This document shows, in pieces, positions 57,906-64,000 of a DNA stretch of 64,000 bases. How positions within the stretch are numbered: position 1 is the first letter of the stretch; each line of letters starts with the position of its first letter. The notes under the pieces are model-generated. The model saw only the letters and a program-made list of their open reading frames with translations, was not told the DNA's origin and did not search any database. This stretch comes from Paulownia fortunei (lineage: Eukaryota > Streptophyta > Magnoliopsida > Lamiales > Paulowniaceae), in NCBI GenBank assembly GCA_019321725.1, contig CM033121.1, positions 2,666,001-2,730,000 of the forward strand, given 5' to 3'. The translations under genes were made by a program, and so were the position numbers.

Positions 57906-60735
57906 CATCTCAGTATTACAGTCATGAGATTTGCTTCCCTTATAATGTTTTGATTTTCTCCATATTAATAAACTTACTTTCCTTCTAGCAAGAAAAGTAT
58001 TCACTTGTCTTGTAAACGCTACATCTTTTTATAAAAGATGGAACATTTGGTGGAATTGATGTTATCTAATTGTAAATTTTATTTTATATATATTAATAAT
58101 CGTTACATATATAATAATTAAAAAATATAATAAGATTTACAATCAAAACGAACCAATAAATTAACAATATCAACATTAATGATCTAAAATACCTAGGATT
58201 GGTCTAAAATCACAAAGGGAAGAAAAAAGACATACGCTTTTGTTATGGGAGGACATTAGACTCCCACGTATATAAATAGAATTATTTCTCTACTTTTTTT
58301 CCAATTTTTTATTTTTATATTACCATAATTGCACTAAGATTCTAAGCAACTTGAAGCCTGTAACGATCGAGAGCCACTCCTTTTCCATTAGTGGGCGCAT
58401 CTCAATTTGTTTAACTGATTCACCCATTTTTCAGGGTTTTTGTTAGGCGGGTTGGAGTAACAACTACTTTTGAATTATATTAAAATACGTAGAGTCTACA
58501 TAAATTACAGCTAGACCACACTTAGAATAATTGTGGATGAATTTGGTCCACGAATTTCAAGAATTTTTTCATTTTTAACCTTCTCTCTCTTTTTTTTTTT
58601 AATAATTGAAGTCATATAATTAACAATTCAGCATATATATTAGGAATAAACTCTTACCATAAGTTGAAAACTATAACAGTTAGTAAAAACGTAATTTTAT
58701 TTTTGTAAAATTTTAGCATCGTAAAGTACTGTATAAAATGATAATTGGACATAAGGTGATTGTGCTTATAAGCGTTGTGGATAAGATTGATCAATTAAAT
58801 TATCCTAAATAAATAATAGTAATGATAATAAATACTAAGAATATATATAAAGGCATGTTAGAGCCTACTCCCTATGGCTTGTGCTAGCTACTCTCTCAAA
58901 CAAAACATTTGATTAAGCTAAGAGAAAAATATAGTCATCAATTACGTAATTAGTGGTAAGATTCACCTATAAAATTAGGTATTGAGTTCAAATCTCATTA
59001 ATACATGTGTTAGTTTATTTATATAGTTATTGTTTTTGATAAATGTTTAATATCTTGATATATTAATGATATAATTGTAAAATGTTCGTATTTAATGAAT
59101 TTAAAATTTAAATAAAATGAATTATATGTATTCTATAGCTCAAAAAAACACAAAAAAAAATAAAAAAAAAAAATAATCGTCCCTCTATAATTAAGTAGCT
59201 AGCTGGAAAAAAAATTAATATTTTATTTGTTTGGCAATCGAATTGATATAATTTGTAATTAATAAAACTGACCACAATATTTAATAAAATACAACGAAAA
59301 AAATGTTGAATTATTAATACGTCTTCTAGAAATAAGTACATGGACAATCACGAACTGGTCTAAGGTGATACCAACTAGTCATTCCTTATCCTCTCTTTAA
59401 AGCTGTGGTCCTGATACATAATGACTTCGACTTAATGAAGCCACAAAGTCGTTAATATATCAACATCAGTAGCTATATTGGTGGTAATTTTCTCATGGAA
59501 ACTCATTAAACGGATTTACTGTTAAATTTATAATAATTAAAAAAATACATTTAATATGAATAAATCAAAATAAGTATCAAAACGACCAAAAAAATAGTGA
59601 GAATAAAAAAAGTCGTGAAAGTTAGAGAGAGAACGCGGAGGTTGGACATGGAAAGAGAGAGAAAAAAAAATCAAATATACTGAATAAGTGCTCTTCAATT
59701 ATAAATATTAAAAATTACGTCGGAATAATAAAAAGTATTTCATTTTATAAAATATCGTCACAAAAATTAGGATTCTCGTAGATTAAATAAATGAGACGTA
59801 GGTAATACTTATTTTAGCGAAGTTTGACGAGAACATTTGAGAAGTTGAAAATTACGTTGAGATGTTAGATGTTGTTTTAAAATAAATCTTGATAGTTTAT
59901 AATTGCGTTAATTAGCAATTTTACAGTTAATGCAATTTAGACATGTAAAAGATTTCAAAAAATAGCATTAAAATAGAATCAACTAAACATTGATTATTGA
60001 TTTCAATCTTATATATCAAGAATTGGACTTTGGATATTTTCATGAATATTAAGTGGCGAGGTTTCATTTTTTTTTTTTTTTCAAGATCTTATTTGTTCTT
60101 TTTTGTTCTACTTAATTTGTTTCAAAAAAAGAAATATCTCAGGCTTGTTTCTTGAATCCAAAAGAAAACCAATATATTCGGTTGTTAGGAAAAATCGATT
60201 ACTTATACACAGAATATTAATTATTGAGACGGAAACCAAATTCGGCTCAAATTTTCTCAAGTCAAATATGAATTTTCTATGAATATATAATTTCGTCTTA
60301 ATTTAATAAAATAAAATTAGCAAAAAAATGTGTGACAAAACAGATACAGATTTAGAGAGAGATTTAGCGACAGAAATAATTTCCATTGGTCATTATTTCT
60401 AATATCTCTCACATATTACTAATATGAAAGTGTAGGTCATTATTTCCCAAATACTAATTATGGGTTGGGAGCAAATTTTATTTTCTTGATTTTATATTTC
60501 GGTTAGATTTTTGGTCAAATATTATTAGTATTTTACCTTCCCTCCTTTTCTAAATATATTATGAAATTGTTAGGTTGGCTCAAAGGCTAGAAATTGTTTT
60601 AAAAATACTAAATTTATTATTTGCAAAACTATTTTTGAATGGATATCTTTGATTTTTCTTCTAGCAGTACTTATTAATTAACAATAATTTTTTTTGTTCT
60701 TATTCTAATATATACATAAGTACACACACAGAAAT
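57906..60735. other. Intergenic, AT-rich, no gene recognised
   Basis: No gene seen. A pol III-like box pair is noted at 58951-58996; poly-A/T runs at 58590-58601 and 59153-59172. Confidence 0.55.
58951..58996 (+). mobile_element. SINE-like A/B box pair
   Basis: TAGTGGTAAG (A-box-like) at 58951 and GAGTTCAAATCTC (B-box-like) at 58984-58996, spaced as in tRNA-derived SINEs. No cloverleaf, tail or target duplication identified, so this may be chance. Confidence 0.3.
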
Positions 60736-61101
60736 GAATAATTTTAGTGACAAAAAATTATATGACAATTCCAAAGTTGTCAAGTGACAAAAATCTAATC
60801 ATAACTTTTATTTTACCACAATATGGCTTAATAGTGACAGGAACTATTGTTTTAAGTTGTTATTATTGATAATTAGTGATATGGTAATTTAATGATAATA
60901 ATAATTATCAGTAGAATTTGTGAAAAGATTTGCATATATATCTTACAAATTGTAAATAGTGAAAACTTAAATATAATTTTTATCATCATGAAATTATTAT
61001 TATGATAAAATAATATTCTTTGTCACTTAATATACTTAATGTGTATAATTAGTGATAACTTTTGCATATCACTTAATACATTTTTATTAAGTCTTGCAGT
61101 G
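60736..61101 (-). mobile_element. CACTA-like terminal region
   Basis: Reversed, the right end reads CACTGCAAGACTTAATAAAA, close to the CACTACAAGAAA terminus of CACTA elements. The adjacent 350 bp carry repeated GTGACAAAA/TTAGTGATA words, as expected of subterminal repeats. The other terminus was not found. Confidence 0.4.
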
Positions 61102-61741
61102 TGCATATATACATATAAAACAGGATTTTCTTAGGGGATAAACTAAAGCTTGACTGCATCGCTAAGGGTCAAAGCAACAAACGGATAAAAGAAAGAGATT
61201 TATCATGTTTCTAATTACTGTATCCATCAAATTATCATTCATAGGGGGAAAAAAGGAAACATAAAAGATTGCTTGGCCAGTGACAAATATGAAAGATCAT
61301 GTAATTGATCAATACTCTTGCCTACTTTACTTAATTTTTTTCGCACACAATTCATCGACCTCAATTTTCCAAATATTAATTGAATTTAACATGGAAATAA
61401 AATTGCACATTTTTTCCAAGTTATGGGATGCAATATCATAAACTCAAAAAATCTTAGGATCAAAATCTTTGGGATTAAAAAAATACAATTTGTCCTAATT
61501 TTGTACAAGAATTTCCTAACGAAATAAAGAAAAATAAAATACACAAGACTTTTAGTAAGATTTAAATCCAAAACATTATATTTTTTAACTTCAACTTTGC
61601 CTTAAGCTTCATTTTCATAATTAAGTAATTAAGAGTTACACATATTTATATTGGCCCCAAGTTTGTATTAAGCTTTTTTTTTTTTTTTTTTTAATTCACC
61701 ATGCCAAGACAGGTACATAAATAATATTGGAGGGGTTGTGT

Positions 61742-61769
61742 GGGGCGGGGGTGGGGGGGTGAGTGGGGG
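61742..61769 (+). other. G-quadruplex-capable G tract
   Basis: Four G runs (61742-61745, 61747-61751, 61753-61759, 61765-61769) with loops of 1, 1 and 5 bases meet the usual G4 pattern. Confidence 0.75.
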
Positions 61770-63730
61770 TGTTGCAGGTGAAAAGAGGTCATAGGATATG
61801 ATTCTAGGAAAGTGGTTGATGAAACATCATGCAGAATTGACAATGTTTATGACTTATTCTAGTCCATGCTATCTTATAAACACAAATTAATAGAGTTGGT
61901 ACTTAACAGGAGATAGACTGTTCATCACCCTTTTACTACTTGTAGAAACTTGGATTGCCTACAAAATATATATTTAATGAGAAATATTGGCTGCCAATTT
62001 GTTGTTTTTGGAACAACAAATAAAAAAAATAAAAAATTATGATTGTTCTTTTACAAGATAATGTGGTCACTTTGCAAGTTATATCCATGGATTTTATACA
62101 AATAAATTACATGCTCATTGCTAATTATTCTTTGTATTTAATTTTGTGTTATCACTTTTATTGACTAAAGCTATTTACCAAAAAAAGAAATCATCTACTT
62201 TGTTGTCACTAAAATATGTTATAAGATGATTAATCTTTGAGTCATCTAAATTCATTTCATCACTCCCCTAAATGAGACTTGATGCCATAAAGGAATTTAG
62301 CTTATTTCAAGTCCTATCAATAAAAAACTCATTTAAGTTCTTTTTACACACATATAACTAACACTTTTATTGTTCGTTAAGTATTAAATTTAACTCAACT
62401 CGATAAATAAAAAATATAAAAATATACTATGTAAAAATATAAAACTATTGAAGTCCAACTTATATTTGGTTCGATTTAAGCTTTTTAAGCATGATTTATT
62501 TAAGAATCAAGCTAAAATGAAGTATAATTTCAAATTTAATAAAAAGTTCAAATTAGTACTAAATTAAGTATAAATTAAGTATATATAATTTCAAATTCAA
62601 TAAAAAAGTTCAATGCATTATATGTACTTTAAATTTTTTATTACAATTTAATATTTTATTTTATATTTTACTTTATAGATATAAATTAAGTATATATAAT
62701 TCACATTAAATATATATTTTAAAAATAACGGTCTGGAGTCCCAAAAATCTAAGTCCCATGTGAAGCGGTTTACCGACAAAAATCATGGAGTTGATTTGTT
62801 GGAAAAGTTTGTTTCAACAAATAATTATAATTACTGACATTAAATACAATGATAATAACAAGGATAAGGAGTGGGAAATTGTGGATGACGATCGGATGGT
62901 GGATGACCACCAGCCGACAACAAATCAACGGCTGATTATTAATCACCTTTAGTGGGGTATATATTTACTAGAGTGGCGTAGTTAGGGGGGGATCTTTAAT
63001 CCTTAATGATATTATCATCAACAAAACACCTCATGTTCTCTTTAATTATAATTAATACAATTCATCATTATAGTAAGTGGTGGTGAGGTCATGATTTTTG
63101 CACAACTATATGGTTTGTTCCCGATTAGGGCATGTAAGAAAATGACAAGTAAACAAAAAAAAAAAAAAGATCATATATATCACTAGCTAATTTTTATTTT
63201 TATTTATATATATAAATATATAAAATATTTTCTTAAATATAAATTTATGGTGAATTATATACACTTGAAATAAAATATGAGATGAAATACTAAATTAAAA
63301 TAAAAAATTCAAGTATTAATTAATAAATATAACATATATGATATTTTTTTAAAGTTAAAAATAGTAAAAGAAAATAAAGGGCACGTGGGTTTAGATGGTT
63401 TTGATTGATATGCTAAATTTTACAAAGTGCACTCTTACTCATGGGAATCAAGAATATGAAGAAAACCATGCATGAACCTTGAAAGATTTTGCCCTAACTT
63501 CAGTGCACTTTTTAATTGCTCTTTTGAAAAACTTTTTGCTTTAGAGAATCATTCAGCTGTTAGTGGTCATTTCACTATGTCATTGTGTGTGGATTTTCAT
63601 AAAAATGGACCACACTCTAAAAGTTCTATGCCTTTATAATCATAGGGTAAATTCTTATTGCACTTACTACACTTATCAAAGTAATGATATCCATAAATAC
63701 ATATATATATATAAGTGGGCCCTTTTAGTT

Positions 63731-63765
63731 GGGGGGGGGGGGGGGGGGAGGGGTGGTGGTGGTGG
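63731..63765 (+). repeat. Poly-G run with GGT repeats
   Basis: About 18 consecutive G, then AGGGG and (GGT)n. Length is assembly-sensitive. Confidence 0.85.
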
Positions 63766-64000
63766 GCTGATATCCATTATAGACAGCACAATCTTCTTTT
63801 AACTTCCTCACTAATTTATGTTTTTGATGCATATAGTGTCAATTCTTGAATCTTGCCCAAAAAATTGAACTATTATATGCTCTTTCTATCAAGTTAATTA
63901 ATCTTTCCTAGGCAATCAAGACATTAATATAGTCCTTCATTACATAAGCACAAAGTAAATAAAAAATAAAAAAATCCATCTAATTTGAATTAAATGTCAC

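Larger units (their letters stand above)
61102..64000. other. Intergenic, no gene recognised
   Basis: AT-rich sequence containing a poly-T run (61674-61692), two G-rich tracts and TA-rich patches. No coding region supported up to the window edge. Confidence 0.55.

Overview
This is eudicot plant nuclear DNA: AT-rich intergenic sequence, genes split by GT-AG introns, and plant-specific families (13-exon GH1 beta-glucosidases, WRKY, NAC, QALGGH zinc fingers, an ELM2-SANT protein). I cannot name the species. No CRISPR arrays, operons or phage features are present or expected.

Layout: (1) 1-1570, minus: 5' end of a KTI12/DRL1 Elongator-regulator gene, with a 5'UTR intron ending directly at the ATG. 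(2) about 2735-24650: a tandem segmental duplication. Block A (about 2735-11555) holds a complete 13-exon beta-glucosidase (4105-8484) and a wrecked UDP-glucose dehydrogenase (UGD) copy (10102-11555) cut at its 5' side by a Gypsy-type LTR fragment. Block B (about 11640-24650) holds the sister beta-glucosidase (14548-19628), a NAC pseudogene (20396-21800) and an intact UGD (23182-24624). (3) 25353-26529: a non-autonomous Helitron whose empty site can be read from an adjacent tandem repeat. (4) 28497-30031: an ELM2-SANT chromatin protein. (5) 35842-37503: a four-finger C2H2 repressor-type factor with an EAR motif. (6) 37504-48930: a repeat-rich interval with a 287-bp MITE, a duplicated segment split by a 1.8-kb insertion, a hAT element with an 8-bp target duplication nested in a longer TIR element, and a 1.37-kb foldback element with arms of nearly 500 bp. 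(7) 48931-52360, minus: a three-exon WRKY57 orthologue. (8) 52361-64000: no gene recognised; AT-rich DNA with a few transposon-like pieces, a CACTA-like terminus and G-runs.

Functionally, the two beta-glucosidases are secreted GH1 enzymes of the BGLU40 type with all catalytic signatures intact, and UGD makes UDP-glucuronate for cell-wall polysaccharides. Their adjacency looks like duplication history and not a pathway cluster. The other genes (KTI12, ELM2-SANT, C2H2, WRKY57) are ordinary dispersed regulators. I found no convincing undescribed system. The strongest observations are the A/B block duplication with unequal decay, the Helitron with its self-documented empty site, the nested hAT insertion and the long foldback element. 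Intron boundaries were worked out by hand from splice consensus, reading phase and comparison of the two sister genes; total CDS lengths are divisible by three in every model.
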